Shown: one piece after another, positions 44,520 through 57,210 of the stretch
Position numbering within the stretch: the first letter of the stretch is position 1
Layout: each line of letters starts with the position of its first letter
Assembly: GCA_010909165.1 (NCBI GenBank)
Contig: MU008172.1
Location: forward strand, 372,001 to 436,000
DNA from: Anthoceros angustus
Lineage: Eukaryota > Streptophyta > Anthocerotopsida > Anthocerotales > Anthocerotaceae
DNA length: 64,000 bases
Reading direction: 5' to 3'
Notes under the pieces: model-generated
What the model was told of the DNA's origin: nothing
Database searches by the model: none
The model's input: only the letters and a program-made list of their open reading frames with translations
Translations under genes and position numbers: made by a program

Positions 44520-47500
44520 ATGTCGTGGGGACTCGGGAGTTGGAAGAGGCAAGGGGACGCGTTCCACCTAACCCTGGGCTATGGCCAGCAGCAACCAATT
44601 GTCGATTCTTCCCCGAAATCTGTCAAAGATGGGTTGGTTCTCAAGCTGGGAGACCCCAAGCCACCTGCTGGAGCTGCGCCGGATCTGGCATCCGGTTGCA
44701 GGTATCGGGTGCAACTGGATTGGTCAGCGGGTGACGATGAGGACCAAGTTGTCCTCAAACTTCAGTCTCAGCTGATGGTTACTTTGCCGGCACCACACGA
44801 CGAAGTTAAAGTACATCTAGTGGTGAATGAGGGAGAACAGCCCCCTCTTATCGACGGACTTCTTGCAGATGATGACGCTCGCCAGAATGACTTGCATCAG
44901 ACTGTGGCTGTGGTTCTTCAAGTCTACAAGCGGAGAGAGTCGCTCAGAGTGGTGTCCATGTCCAGGACACCGGGTTCTGGACCTGTCTCCGATGGATTGG
45001 GAGTTGTGGCAAGAATACTGGACCCTGGGGCCCTGGAAAAACTTGCTCTTGGAGGCGTTACTGAAGAATTGCTGGGTTCCACCCAGCATTGGCGCTCAGT
45101 CACAACCCTCAACTTGTCCACTTGCGCTCTCGCTGTAAGTCTGCCACTGGCCAATTCCTCGCTGTCCTGTTTACTAGGCTTTGAAATCAGTCATTTCTAA
45201 TTATCTGCAACCGTCGCGTGTGCAGGCATTGCCTGCAGAGCTTATGCGCCTGCCCATGCTTGAAGAGCTCTATCTTGACAACAACAAACTGACTATGCTG
45301 CCTCAAGAAGTAGGCCAGCTTACACGTTTACGAGTGCTTCGAGTCGATCAAAATCTGCTCATCTCTCTTCCCGGTGAGTGCTTGAACCTGGAATTGGCAT
45401 GCGGCGCTGTCTCACCACTTTGATCTTGTATGAGCTTTCATGTGTTCCACTTCAAGACGATGGCTCTTGTTCTGTGCTGGCCATATATGCAGCGGAACTG
45501 CACAAGTGTGTAGGATTAGTGGAGTTGTCCTTGGAGCAAAATAAGTTAGTCAGACCGCTGCTGGATTTCAGGTGATGCCTTGGCTCGTAAGCTTCCCTAG
45601 CCGGAGAAACTGTCATTAGTTTTGTCGTCCAGCCACAACTTAGCCCTTCAAGTTTTGTGCATCATGATCGTTGAAAGGGAAGCTAACCGACCGTTCTTGT
45701 ACTGTTTTCAAGCAGGGCAATGGTGAAATTAAGAGAACTGCGACTCTTTGGCAATCCTGTAGAATACCTTCCTGAGATTCTTCCTTGTACTAAACTACGT
45801 TATCTCTCATTGGCTAATGTACGGATTGAAGGTGACGAGTCCCTTTCACACGTCGATGTCAGCATCGAGGTGAGCTTGGTTGGGCTGATTTCTTGTCAAT
45901 GTGCTTCATGTGAATGTTCTGACAGGTTCGACTGTCTTTTTGTGGTGTGCTCTGTAGGCTGAAACCGCCTCATATTTTGCTGCTTCAAAGCACAAGCTCA
46001 GTGCTTTCTTCTCCCTAATATTCCGATTTTCTTCTTGCCAACATCCTCTGCTGGCATCTGCTCTCGCAAATATTGCCCAAGATAATAGCAACCGAGCTGC
46101 CATTGGGAAGGACGAGAGTGCTGTTAGACAACTCCTTAGCATGATGCTGAGTGAAAATCGGCATGTGGTGAGTGCAAAAATTGTGGTCGATGTGCAGAAA
46201 TGGCCAACGCCATCTCTCTGGCCTATGTAGAGTCTACAGGAATACTGCATTTGTGTCAAGCTGGCTATACATGTGATTCCAACCCTTACTTTTTGATTGG
46301 GCAGGTTGAGCAAGCATGCCTTGCATTATCATCGTTGGCTGCGGACCCATCACTTGTACTGCGGTTAATGAGGGCTGATGTGATCCAAGCCATAGAGCAA
46401 GTTTTAAGATCAACGATACCGGAGCTACTTATGTCTGTGCTTCCAGTCATTGCCAATCTGGCGTTTACTTCTGATGCAGTTGCTTCAAAAGTGCTGACAA
46501 AGGAGATTTTCAGGCGTCTGAAATTACTGTGCGCTCACAGCCACAGCGAGGTCTGTCTGTTTCTTGTATGCTTGGTCATGTTTGGAAAAGCAATACTGAT
46601 TGCCGGCACACTGGGTAAAATTTCAGTCCTCAAATGGATATCCTGAATGCTGTTATTCATACCTTTTCTAGAGGAACAGGTGCAAAGAAGAGCACTTTTG
46701 GCAGTTGGTAACTTAGCATTTTGTTTGGACACTCGCCGCCAACTGCTTGCATCTGACAGTCTCCGTGAGCTGCTTCTTCGGCTTTCAGCAGCGCCGAATG
46801 AACGTATCTGTAAAGCAGCAGTACGCGTTCTGGCCATTCTTGGTACTTGACACACTGAACGTCTGTCTGAAAGTTTGCTGTTCACTGTATATTGAAATAT
46901 TGTCTGAGTATCAAGCGCATTTTACCTCAGGCGAGAATGAATACCTGCGGCGGGCTGTTAAAGCACGGCCTCTGCCCAAGAGAGGATTGCGTATTCTGTC
47001 AATGGATGGAGGAGGCATGCGGGGGCTGGCAACTGTGCAAATGCTGAGGAGAATAGAAAAAGGGACAGGAAAGAAAATTCATGAGCTATTTGACTTGATC
47101 TGTGGCACATCAACTGGTGGGATGCTTTCTGTGGCTCTGGGCATAAAACATTTGAGCCTTGACCATTGTGAGGAGATCTACAAGAATTTAGGTTCTTTAC
47201 CAAACTCTACATTACCAGGTTATGGTAGTAGCTGACTTTTATGAATGTGAATGTTGAGCTCCAAAATTTGTGTTTGGATTAGGAGACCTACAGCAGCCTT
47301 GTTTGTGTGAACAGGAAAACTGGTTTTTGCTGTGCCAATCCCTAAGGACAACGAAGCAGCATCCTGGAGGGAGAAAATAGACCAGCTTTATAAAAGTTCA
47401 TCCCAACAATTCCGTGTGGTTGTCCACGGCTCAAAGGTGGATTTCAAGATAGGGTTGTCAGTGTTGCAAATGTCATACGCGCGCGTACCTGATCTGACAT

Positions 47501-50500
47501 GTTTTATGGATGTAGCATAATGCAGATGAATTTGAACGACTGCTGAAGGAGATGTGTGCGGACGATGATGGGAATCTCCTGATAGAGTCTGCTGTAAAGG
47601 GTGTCCCCAAAGTTTTTGTTGTGGCAACCTTAGTCAGTGTCACCCCTGCTCAACCGTTTGTGTTCAGGAATTATCAGGTATACCGCAAAAGTCAAGTGTA
47701 TTCTGGAGCACATTGCTTCTCAGCTTTCCTCTTTTTCTCTTAACTCATAACGTTCTTTCCATATTGCAGTACCCACCAGGAACATCAGAGACATCATATT
47801 GGACAACTGACGGACCAGCTTTAGGAACAGCAACTTCTACAGTTCCTTTGACTACGCGGCGTACTGCATTCTTTGGGAGTTGCAAGCATCATGTGTGGGA
47901 GGCCATCAGAGCTTCGTCAGCAGCTCCTTACTATTTGGATGATTTCGGCGATGGTAGTGCCATGGACACATCTCTCATATGCTCTAGTGCAGTATGCAGA
48001 ACAGTAGTTTTCTTGGCAGCTGCACATGCTCACTACACGTGTCGCAGAGACCAATCGCTGGCAAGATGGAGCTATCGTTGCGAACAACCCAGCAATCATT
48101 GCCATTCGTGAAGCTCAACTTTTGTGGCCAGATATACCTATAGCTTGTTTGGTTTCCATAGGCTGTGGTAATCTTCCTGTGAAGGTACATTATTGATTTG
48201 TCAAGGTTAAGAGTGGAATTTGTTATGAATGGTGGGAAACACCTTAGTTGGTGCTGATTGTGTTTTGGCTGTAATCCTGAAGACCCGTGGCAAAGGAGGA
48301 TGGCGTTACATTGATACGGGACAGGTCCTGATTGAGAGTGCATGTTCTGTTGAGCGAGCAGAAGAAGCACTGGACACACTGCTCACCCTTCTTCCCAATA
48401 TACAGTATTTTCGCTTCAATCCAGGTGCACCCCTCCAGCTTTCCGCCACACCTTGCCACATTATATCAGTTTACCCAGCTTATGATAGCATTGACACATC
48501 TTAGTCTGCAAAACTGGAAGTCGTGAATAGTGAGCAGACCATGCATAGGGGTGGCGCTGGTATTTACTTTTTGTGGAGAACAGTGGGCCCTGTTTTCTGA
48601 GATGGGCACTTGCACTTCACAGTGGATGACAGATGTGGAATGGAGCTTGATGAGACTGATCCAATTGAGTGGGTTAAGCTTGAAGCTGCCACACAAGAAT
48701 ATGTGGAGGCTAACAGCAAAGCTTTTGAAGAGGCCTGCAACTGCTTGGTACCCCCAGTATCAGAAGACCAGAGTCTGCCTGAGAGATTTCGAAACAGCCT
48801 CGGAGTAGTGTCATCGCTGAATGGACGAGGTCAACATGTTTTGAGATTTTTGTGCCCCTTTCAAACAATTTGCACTTTGTCATGTGAAGCTGTGTCCAAC
48901 TGACAATCAATTATGTGGTATAGGTTGGGATGAGACAGGTCCCGGGCTAGGTTGGAGACGCAGAGTGCTGATGGCTGAAGCAATTCGATGCCCGGAACTT
49001 GCAAATCCAACACCACATACACGGTACCTGGAAAGCTTTTGTTCACGCCAAAACATAAAGCTTGAGCTTTTCAACAGTGTTCCAGCAGCCTCAAAGGTGC
49101 CTGGTCCTGTTCGGACACCCTTTACATCTCCTCCCTTCATGGGTAGTCTGTCTGTTAGTCCTCATGTTTTCAGTCCTGATTTGAGTGCGCATCCATTGGG
49201 TCGGCTGGAAGTTCCTCATCTGAGCCTAGATGGAAGTTCAACAACGAGAGCAGCTAACTCACCACCTGGGTCCCCTCCCCTGGGTCCACACCAACTTAGT
49301 GGACCTTTGTTGGCAATTCATGAAAAGCTACTCAGCTCACCACAAGTCGGCATAGTGCATTTGGCCCTCCATAGCGAATATGAGGGGCTTGTACTGAGGT
49401 AAGTTCTAGTTAGATGCTTTGTTCACTTGCTTGGCGGCCAGCTTTCTAGTGGTCTAATCGTGGAAGTTGACCTTGTATGGAACAGCTGGAAGACAGACCA
49501 CATTGCTGTGGCGGATCCTGGGGAGACATCGGAAGGATTTTTGCAAAGTGTTGTTACAAGCATCAGGCAGTCTGCTGAACGAAACCGGAGAAAAGGGAGT
49601 ACGCCAGTTCTCAACATTTCAAGTCTTGCCAATCTTGTAACAGAATACCCTTCATTTATGCTGGCAGGGGCCCTGCATCGATTTACTGGCCGCCATACCC
49701 AGGTTTGTAGATTTGTTTGCTTGTAAATCGCTTAAAAGAAACTGTTCGTTGTCGGTGAATGTATCCTGTAGTCTTACGTTGGTTCTGATTTAAGTCGTAT
49801 TTTCCACTTGTCTACGCAGGTACTTGCAGATGGACAGGAAGTTGGAGCCTACTTGTTCCAGCGAACAAGGCCAGCATCGTATCTATCGGCGGAAGATGTA
49901 CACATGATGGTATGACATGCTGATGTTGCATAAGTTGCATGCTCAAAACATACAATTGTTAGACGTCTCATTCTGCTTGTGAATTGTAGTGAAGTCTCAT
50001 GATGCGCACGAACTTTCGACATCAGGCAACTTGAGCTGATTCGTTTTTCACCAGGATGGCTCCGGCATTCGTATGGTGCTTGATGCTTTTGTGTTTTTTC
50101 TTTTCTACAGGTTGGTGATTGGCGTGGTCGAATAGTCATTTGCAGTGGGTCGTATGGTCCTCCTGCATCATTGGTAAAAGCATTTTTGGACGTTGGAGCC
50201 AAAGCGGTGATTGCTCCGGACACAGAGCCAACTGATATGAGTGCGAAAGGGGAGACCGCAACTGGTTCAAGGGATGGTACAGATAATGAGTTTGCGCGTT
50301 TTGTAATAGAGGACGAGGAGATCGATGAGGAGATCACTCCAGGCAGTCCCTGCAGTGACTGGGAAGATGAGGAGCGGCTACTCAAAACGGATGAATCCGA
50401 GGAGAAGGATCTTGCTGCCTTTCTTGGTGTTTTCTATGATGCGCTGTTCAGGGAAGGTGTTGGAGCCGAGGTCGCGCTTAAGCGGGCCCTCGATGTTCAG

Positions 50501-50539
50501 CCCCAGCGATCATACGCCTGTCATTTGCCAACCAGGTAA
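44520..50539 (+). CDS. PLA I-like phospholipase: LRR + ARM + patatin domains
   Basis: The gene is homologous along its length to Arabidopsis phospholipase A I, a large lipid acyl hydrolase linked to chloroplast lipid turnover and jasmonate. About 18 exons give roughly 1,300 residues. The start MSWGLGSWKRQGDAFHLTLG is typical. Next come a conserved LDWSAGDDEDQVVLKLQSQL block, leucine-rich repeats (45226-45870: LEELYLDNNKLTMLPQEVG, LVELSLEQNKLVRPLLDF) and an armadillo-like part (45958-46848: VEQACLALSSLAADPS, RRALLAVGNLAFCLDTR). The patatin domain follows (46931 onward) with the oxyanion loop DGGGMRG, nucleophile GTSTGG (about 47103) and catalytic Asp in WQDGAIVANNP (about 48065). The C-terminus ends SYACHLPTR at TAA 50537-50539. 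The Ser-Asp dyad is intact, so activity is expected. TAF5 lies upstream in tandem; the TPM gene converges downstream. Confidence 0.93.
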
Positions 50540-50959
50540 CTGTGTCGCCGCAAACAAACCGACTTCAGCTTTGGGTCCAGGAAAAGGTGGCTGCATTGTC
50601 TAATGGATGCAATGCGTAAGCATTGTATTGTAACACTGCAAGTATCCATTGCACCAGAAGGAGAAAACAGTATTTGTGAAGAGTTTCTGGAAACCTCCCT
50701 TTGCCATGTAACCTGAGCAACGCGAGCTGCGAATACCGCAGTGCCCAGAACCACAAGTAAGCTTGGTCTTCAGATGGACAAGTTGATTGAAGGTTTGTCG
50801 ACATGGGGTCCTTTTAGTCCCCCTTCGACTCGTGCTTAGGCACAATGGAAATGCCTCGCACGATACTCTATTGGAGGCTTTCGTGCGATTTTTGCTAGTC
50901 TTCGCTTCTAAAATACAAGTGGTAACCCCGTAGGAAGCGGGCACTTAGCTAAGCAACAC
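50540..50959. other. convergent 3' intergenic region
   Basis: This 420-bp gap separates the phospholipase stop from the stop of the reverse-strand TPM gene; both 3' UTRs should lie here. No other feature is seen. Confidence 0.5.
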
Positions 50960-52588
50960 TCACCGCTTTCCACACGGTGACAAACAGACTAGCATGGACG
51001 CCTCCAGTCCAGATTGCAAGTCCTTCATCCGGGTGGGCACATCTGAATATCCCAGCCAGCGATGTAAGGTTTCCTTGACTTGTAACACTAAGAGACACAG
51101 TGAGGACTTTTCACCACTCACCTTGTGTACTTGACGAGCAACACTTTTGGCCGACCGTAATCTGGAGCCATGGAAGCAAATTGATGCTAACAAGTTTCCA
51201 CCAACAAGAAGAAGTGGCAAACTCAGCCAAGTAAGATCCAGCAGCTTGATTCTGTGCCCCCAGTGAGAGGCAACGGGAGGATAGTACAATGGAACCTCTC
51301 CTGCCTCTCCAACCCTTCTAGCCAGATTCTTTATGACCAGCAGTAATCCTTCTGCCTGCCTACCTTCCCGCAACAGTGCTAAACAGTTACCTGGCGTCAA
51401 GCTCGACAGCCATCCATTTTCTGAACCCCACAGATATGTTTGTCTCAATGTCTTCTCTAGAGCTCTGCCGACTTCTACCTCAAGCCTCCCATCAGACCGA
51501 ACGAAAAACAACAAAATGTTGTTACCATCTGATTCCGTGTCCATCTTCCAGAAGCTAAACAACATTTGGGCAAACGACTTGGCTGAAAGAGACGGATTGC
51601 CTATGGCTTCTACTGTCACCAATGTGACCTCTGTTCCTGTGTTGTACCGCAATGCATGAAGAACAGAGTTGATATGCTCCACAACAGCTCCGCTCATTAA
51701 GCCTGCTTGATCTGACACCCAGCACCCCCATTCTCGAGGATCTGGGATTTCGTAGACCGAGTTATAGGCAGCTGCTCTTGCTAGGGTGAGGTCCACTAGG
51801 TAAGCCACATGCTCCATTGATTCCGCGTTGCTGTGCAAAGCAGTTTCAACGTCTGGATCAAACTCTGCTGATCGCCTGTCATGAACTGGCAATCCAGGAG
51901 GGGGAGAACTCTCCGGAAGAGTGCGCCCCTCTCCAGAAAGCCGCGTCCGGATCTGAGTCAAAGAAGGATGCGGAATTAGTGAGACGTCAGGTGAATCCAC
52001 TGGCAGCTTGTGCTTGCCCACCATCGCCATGCTCATGCCGATTCCCAGCATAAGAGACACAGCTGCGGTGACCAAGGCAGCACCGATCGTCCCTTTCCTG
52101 CCACTGCCTGTTCCCCTCTGTGTCACACCCACTCCCTGCACAATGTGCACATCCTCTACTAACCAGCTGGCCCCATTAGCTGGACCGGCAGATGCAGAAC
52201 TGGTGAAGTTGGAGTGGAACCAGGTAGTGCTACTCGATCCTTGTTGGTGCCCAATTTGATCCCTCCGGTGCGACGATCCAGCCGATCTGAAGGGACTATA
52301 GTACGAGAGCAAGGATCTGCGCCGGTTCTTAACCACCAGTCTCCTGTGCATCTGATTCTGCATCCTCATCCTTTCTTGCCTCCGCCTTCTCCACGAACAT
52401 CCTGACTTGTCCACGTCTTGAAATTCGTCACCTGGATGCTGCTGCGATGCACAAGCCTGCGGATTGCCCCAAGCCTTTCCACGTCTCACACTCACCTTGC
52501 TCAATAGTCTGATTCTCACCACCCCTGAGCTTGGGGCACAGGGCCCGGACCCCGATCCCAGATCGTAGTGCACGCTCCAAGTTGCCAT
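50960..52588 (-). CDS. TPM-domain membrane protein, probably plastid
   Basis: This is an uninterrupted 542-codon reverse frame from the ATG at 52588 (MATWSVHYDLGSG). The first 110 residues are basic and Ser-rich (transit-peptide-like, with RRRRQERMRMQNQMHRR). A transmembrane segment follows at about residues 170-190 (GTIGAALVTAAVSLMLGIGM). Residues about 280-420 form a TPM domain: VSDQAGLMSGAVVEHINSVL, TEVTLVTVEAI, FWKMDTESDGNNILLFFVR, and LEVEVGRALEKTL. A second hydrophobic stretch follows, DLTWLSLPLLLVGGNLLAS. TPM proteins include the photosystem II repair factor TLP18.3 and other membrane-bound acid-phosphatase-like proteins; this one has the long N-terminus and second membrane segment of the larger plant homologues. 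A possible GTGAGT donor near 51121 makes the last 50 residues less certain. Confidence 0.82.
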   Translation of the reverse strand: MATWSVHYDLGSGSGPCAPSSGVVRIRLLSKVSVRRGKAWGNPQACASQQHPGDEFQDVDKSGCSWRRRRQERMRMQNQMHRRLVVKNRRRSLLSYYSPFRSAGSSHRRDQIGHQQGSSSTTWFHSNFTSSASAGPANGASWLVEDVHIVQGVGVTQRGTGSGRKGTIGAALVTAAVSLMLGIGMSMAMVGKHKLPVDSPDVSLIPHPSLTQIRTRLSGEGRTLPESSPPPGLPVHDRRSAEFDPDVETALHSNAESMEHVAYLVDLTLARAAAYNSVYEIPDPREWGCWVSDQAGLMSGAVVEHINSVLHALRYNTGTEVTLVTVEAIGNPSLSAKSFAQMLFSFWKMDTESDGNNILLFFVRSDGRLEVEVGRALEKTLRQTYLWGSENGWLSSLTPGNCLALLREGRQAEGLLLVIKNLARRVGEAGEVPLYYPPVASHWGHRIKLLDLTWLSLPLLLVGGNLLASICFHGSRLRSAKSVARQVHKVSGEKSSLCLLVLQVKETLHRWLGYSDVPTRMKDLQSGLEASMLVCLSPCGKR

Positions 52589-54200
52589 CCTCGGATTGAG
52601 CTCAACTGCCCACCAACATTCTGGCCGGCAGCTGTGACAGTCACCCTTACACTCTCACTGGATGCCGTCAGGTAGCTCTCAGCCGGCCATTTGGACGGAT
52701 GCCATCGAACATTGCAAGTCAGTGGATGGTTCTGGATAATATTCATGTAGCTCCATCCAACAAGCCGAGGAACGACATCAGAGAAGAACTAAAATTCTAC
52801 TCCACTCAGAGAAATGTAGCAATTGGTGGACAGTTGGCAGCAGGCACTGGCAGACTGGTGCCGGATAACACTGGCTCATCGGACCGTGCACCTCCACCTT
52901 CTCTGTGGCTTTCCTTTGTTCAACGTTTCTGGCTCGGCTTCAAAGGTCCAGACTTGGTTGGGAGTCGGACTCGCACCTTGGTTGGGGTAGGTGGCTGACA
53001 GGTGGCGACCGCATCCCACCCACTTGTGGGTCCCATCTAACAAGTGTTCCAGGGCGCTCTTCCCCTCCGAGTCCATATCATCCAAGTCAGGTCTATGATA
53101 GACCGGTTTTGGAGGGTACTTCTTGTTTCCAGGGTTGGAGCCTTGGAGGGGCCTCCCGTGCTCCTTTTTGTTGCGCGAATTTGATCCCCTGACTTCTGGT
53201 TGATGTAGCGCAGCAACCCTTTCCCCTCCGCCCTTTCTGCCATTCCCAAGCTTCCACAGGCATACAGGCGGTCCTCATCAGGAACAAGTCCTTCAACCTT
53301 CGCTATATGACTCCATTATCCTCCAACGTCCCAGGAAGGGGCAAAGCAACCGATGGCTCGTTTTGGCCCCAAAGTGACCGAGCGACTCAAAACGAGAATT
53401 TGGCCTCCTTTCTTGTCCACTACTATAATTTTACCCTGATTTGGACACGGAGACCCTTGAGCCATTGTATCTCATGCTTTGCTGCGCATTTCAAGATTTT
53501 CAGCGCAAAAGACAAGCATGAGCAAGACCTGGAGTTGGCCCCTCGATTGAAGATTCTAATTGATGCGTTTCAACCCGACACGAGATTCCTGATTTATGTA
53601 TGGTTTGCGACGGCTTTGAAGCTCCCCTACCGCGGGCTCTCTTGTTCACCCGCTCCTACCCAGTCATCATAAACGCACCACAAGAAAATGTCGATCCTCC
53701 GGTCAGTTTGACCGGTGGTTGCCGGGCTTTTAAAAAACCCATGGTCAGCGAGAGTCGAAATGTGACACTTGAATGGCACTTGCGCTTAGGTGTCCAAAAC
53801 ATGGTACATGGAAAAACTCACACTTCATACATGAAAGGGAAGAGAAAGAAGGTGAAGGTAAACTTTTGGTGAATTTGACCGAGTGTTGATCGAGAGGACT
53901 TGAAAGGCCCAATGAACCAGACATCAAAGATCATATGTTAGAACCCTTGCTGAAGATTTCTCCCCTTGGGTTGTTTTGATTTATTTTTAAAATACCAAAT
54001 TAAAAAAAATCAAAGATCATATATGAGGCGGGCCCCGCTGCCCTTTGTACTATATGAAGCCTAACGCGAATCAGAAAGTTAACCCTTAAGTGACCAGGCT
54101 ATTTTTTGGATTTGTTTTTAGGCTAAATGTTTTCATTTTCCTTGCCCAATCTATATACAACTCTTTTTTTTGGGCTCCATGAAAATTTATGTCTTCTGTC
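52589..54200. other. intergenic, no gene recognised
   Basis: 52589-53300 has only shadow frames. 53300-53900 has a 121-codon forward frame without motifs. 53930-54180 is AT-rich. Transposon debris is likely but nothing diagnostic is seen. Confidence 0.4.
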
Positions 54201-54210
54201 CTCCCTTCAA

Positions 54211-54490
54211 GAGTGACACCGTACTCAAAAGTTCAACAGACCTCTATGGTTAAGCAACCCTCTGGGGCGGATCATTCCTAGGAGAAGGTACCTCCCACTC
54301 TCGATTACTGTGGTCCTTGTAGGCCTGTCTGTTCTGGAACTCTTCGGGGCCGACCTGCCTTGAGGAATGACATTGTATCCAAGAGTTCATTGGAACTCCG
54401 TAATTAAGCAACCCTGCAGTTGCATCACTACTAGGATGGGTTACTTCCCATTCCTTGTGGCCCTTGGTGGCCCACTTGTTGTGTGCTTTG
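54211..54490 (+). repeat. two degenerate 5S rRNA-like units (154-bp step)
   Basis: Copy 1 (54211-54364) and copy 2 (54365-54490) align along their length (ga.tgacac.gta..caa.agttca, ttaagcaaccct, tggtccttgtaggcc / tggcccttggtggcc). Copy 2 contains ggaactccgtaattaagc and then actaggatgggttacttccc. These correspond to the 5S rRNA segments around the A box (gaactccgaagttaagc) and C box (actaggatgggtgacctcc). Identity is too low and the 5' half too different for a functional 5S gene. A retroelement that carries 5S sequence (Cassandra-type TRIM, or SINE3) or an old 5S-array fragment would explain it. Confidence 0.6.
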
Positions 54491-55610
54491 CTTCATAATG
54501 ACAAGGTGGTTCTCCTCTTCCTTTCCATGTCGTTTGAAAAATTTTCTGCTCCTTCACTATGCTCCCCCTTTTTTTCGAGTCAGTTCACGAAGGCATAGAC
54601 GCTTGAGTAGGCAAGAGTGTCTTTGTTTGGTTCCAGCTCATCTTACCTCAAACATTTGAGCTAAATTTATCCGCAATGAAAGACATGGTCATGTGCACCC
54701 TCGAAAAAAAAGAAGCATCATTCGAGCCTTCTACTATGTCCAAACCATTTTCCATGTACTAAACATGTTTTGAGCAAAAAACTAGAGCTTGGGAAGCATG
54801 CTTGAAAAGCACATTGTAAAATATGTCTGGTCAATGTCCTATAGATGCTCACAGCTATGCACATTTTTTTCAGTGTCAAATCTCGCATGTTGCACATCCC
54901 TCTTGCAACTCCGGTCAAAGGTCTTAGAGCCAATGGCCGTGCGGGAAAAAACCACGTATCTCAAATATAACGAATCCAAACTCGGCAGACTTCTGAGGCA
55001 TCCTGAACGAAGACGAATCTAGACGATATGTTGATATATTACTTAAATAATGAGTAAATACAAAACAAGCTAGTAGCACAAACAGAAATTTATGTAACAA
55101 GGGGTGTGAGCACTAGACAAGATGCATCACACTACATGCACAACCAAATAATAAAGCCTACCTCTGACAATGAAGCTTGTTGAAGACTTTTAGATGAAGT
55201 TTTTGAAAGTTGAGGACTTCTTACAAAGTTTTTTTAGTGTTGCCTAGTTTGATCTAAGGAAAATATACAATACAAAAAACTCCCGAGAAAATGAAGCTTT
55301 AGATCCCTATTTAACCTTAAAGGACGAAGAAGCAACTCATTTTGAGTTGTTTTGGGTGCGTTATGCCAGCTTTGATTTTTTAGCACCGCTTGAAGAGCTC
55401 AGACCTTAGAACAAAGGTATCGGGCACTGTAAGGACCAAGCTCATTTTTGGAACAGCAAAGTTGGATACCATCTTCAAGCCCATCTAAGAGGTGGATAAT
55501 TCTACCACCTCTAGGTAGCTTGGTTGGCCCATTTTTGTGTTTGGAAAATCCCAAACAGCATTCTTGGATAGAGGCTGAATTTTTTGGTGGATGTCCATGA
55601 TGGTGTCATG
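54491..55610. other. intergenic, no gene recognised
   Basis: AT-leaning sequence with short frames only. Confidence 0.4.
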
Positions 55611-55621
55611 TAGTTATGGTG

Positions 55622-55905
55622 AAGTTTGCTCAAATGTCATTTTTTCGTAACATGGAAATCCCATAGTCCATGGTCAAGCTTGCTCAAATGTCGTTTTTTT
55701 GTAATAAGGAAATCCCACAGACCATGGTCAAGCTTGCTCAAATATCGTTTTTTCGTAAGTGTAGCATGGAAGTCCCACATGCCATGGTCAAGTTTGCTCA
55801 AATATCGTTTTTTCGTAAGTGTAACATGGAAGTCCCACAGAACCATGGTCAAGTTTGCTCAAATGTGGTTTTTTCGTAACATGGGCGTTTTTTCGTAACA
55901 TGGAA
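55622..55905. repeat. tandem repeat, units about 57-67 bp, 4-5 copies
   Basis: Each unit has tttgctcaaat.tcgtttttt, cgtaa(gtgt.)acatggaa and gtcccaca..ccatggtcaag. Two middle units carry an extra gtgtagc/gtgtaac. A partial copy (gggcgttttttcgtaacatgg) ends the array. Confidence 0.9.
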
Positions 55906-56099
55906 GGCCCGCTAACCCACACTATCTCGAAATTGTTGGAAGAGACATGAATAGCCTCTCTTTTTTTCTCATTAGATAAGAGGGTGGAACTCACCATGCT
56001 AGTAATTATACATATGAGAACATAGACATCACATTTTTTTATTCAATTAATTATACTAAAATATGACTAAATCACCCAAGAAACCCGATAATGCAGGAA

Positions 56100-56900
56100 A
56101 CTGTTAGATCAGACAAACTTAACAAGAACGGAGATTTTATTGAGGTGAAAAAACGATGGGAAAAGCCCATCTAGGAGGGGACAACCAAAGGGGACCAAGG
56201 GGTCAAGGTGAAGAGGAGCAACTAAGCTTAACCAGGTACTAAAATAGTATAAGTAGTAACACCCCCTTTTTAGGGAGGTGGGGCAGTCACACAGTTAGTG
56301 ACAAAAACATCACCAGACACCAGCACTAGGCCTCCAAGTAGCCCGCCGTCCTTCCACGGGAAGGCTCGCTGTGCTGCGCTATTTATTCCAGCAAGAGTCA
56401 ACAAGAATACATGAGAGATCAGAGAGAGCTCCTTATCTTTGCCTAAGCTAGGAGCTTAGCTCTCTCCCCTCGATCTCCTCCTCAACAGCTCTCCTCTAGC
56501 AGGCTCACACTCTAGGCTCCCAAGGCCTCTAGGCTCCAAAGTCCTATCCTCACAACAGTGTAGCTCCCAAGTGCTAGGATCCTTCTAGACATGCTCACAC
56601 TCCAGGCTCCCAAGGCCTCTAGGCACCAAAGTCCTATCCTCAAGAGTGTAGCTCCCCATGCTAGGATCACAAGATGCTTCTCTAGGGCTAGCCTCATCTC
56701 CTTATATAAGGAGGCTTACATCATTTCCAAAGTAACTGCTTAAAGCAAATTTTCTTCCTTAAGCCCTAAGCTAAGTCTTACCACCACTACTTACAACTTA
56801 CTAACTAGATCCAGGGCTGCATGCTTCTCATGCAAGGCTTATTACTTAAGTAGTTATAGTTATTATAATTTATCTTTTATTATATAATTAAACAACAAAA
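56100..56900. repeat. LTR-like AT/GC-mixed region with about 98-bp tandem duplication
   Basis: At 56500-56665 a unit (gctcacactctaggctccca, aggcctctaggc.ccaaagtc, ctatcctca..agtgtagctcc) is present twice with a step of about 98 bp. A perfect 16-bp palindrome with a TATA core, ctccttatataaggag, lies at 56698-56713. The context would suit the promoter part of a retrotransposon LTR, possibly starting near tgttagatcag at 56102, but no second LTR or coding part is visible. Confidence 0.5.
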
Positions 56901-56930
56901 TGTTACAGCACGGCACGTTCCATAGGTTTT

Positions 56931-57122
56931 TCAGTTCAAGCGATGTGCACCTTTCAGTTCAAGCGATGTACACTGCCTACATTAGCCGTCCTCCTAAGGG
57001 TTTTCTTCCTCTCGTGGGTAGATGGGTTTCCATCTCTTTTTCATAATAAAGTCTCCTGTTCCCCATTAGCTGTCTACGTGTCTACAGTAGCTGTCTACGT
57101 GTCTACAGTAGCTGTCTACTGT
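56931..57122. repeat. short tandem repeats and a copy of the dispersed repeat end
   Basis: ttcagttcaagcgatgt.cac occurs twice at 56931-56972. tagctgtctacgtgtctaca occurs in tandem 2-3 times at 57067-57120. Between them, 56990-57060 matches the 3' end of the dispersed repeat at 3540-3605 (cctaagggttttcttcc, gatgggtttccatctc). Confidence 0.7.
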
Positions 57123-57210
57123 AACGCCAATTAGATAAAAGATAACTGCGTCAATGTTGCCAATGTGGCCATTCGACTGTTCGCAGGAGTGATCCATATA
57201 GTCTTAACAC

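Noticed and set aside
55622-55905. CRISPR array
   Set aside because: The repeats are contiguous without unique spacers, in a plant nuclear context.
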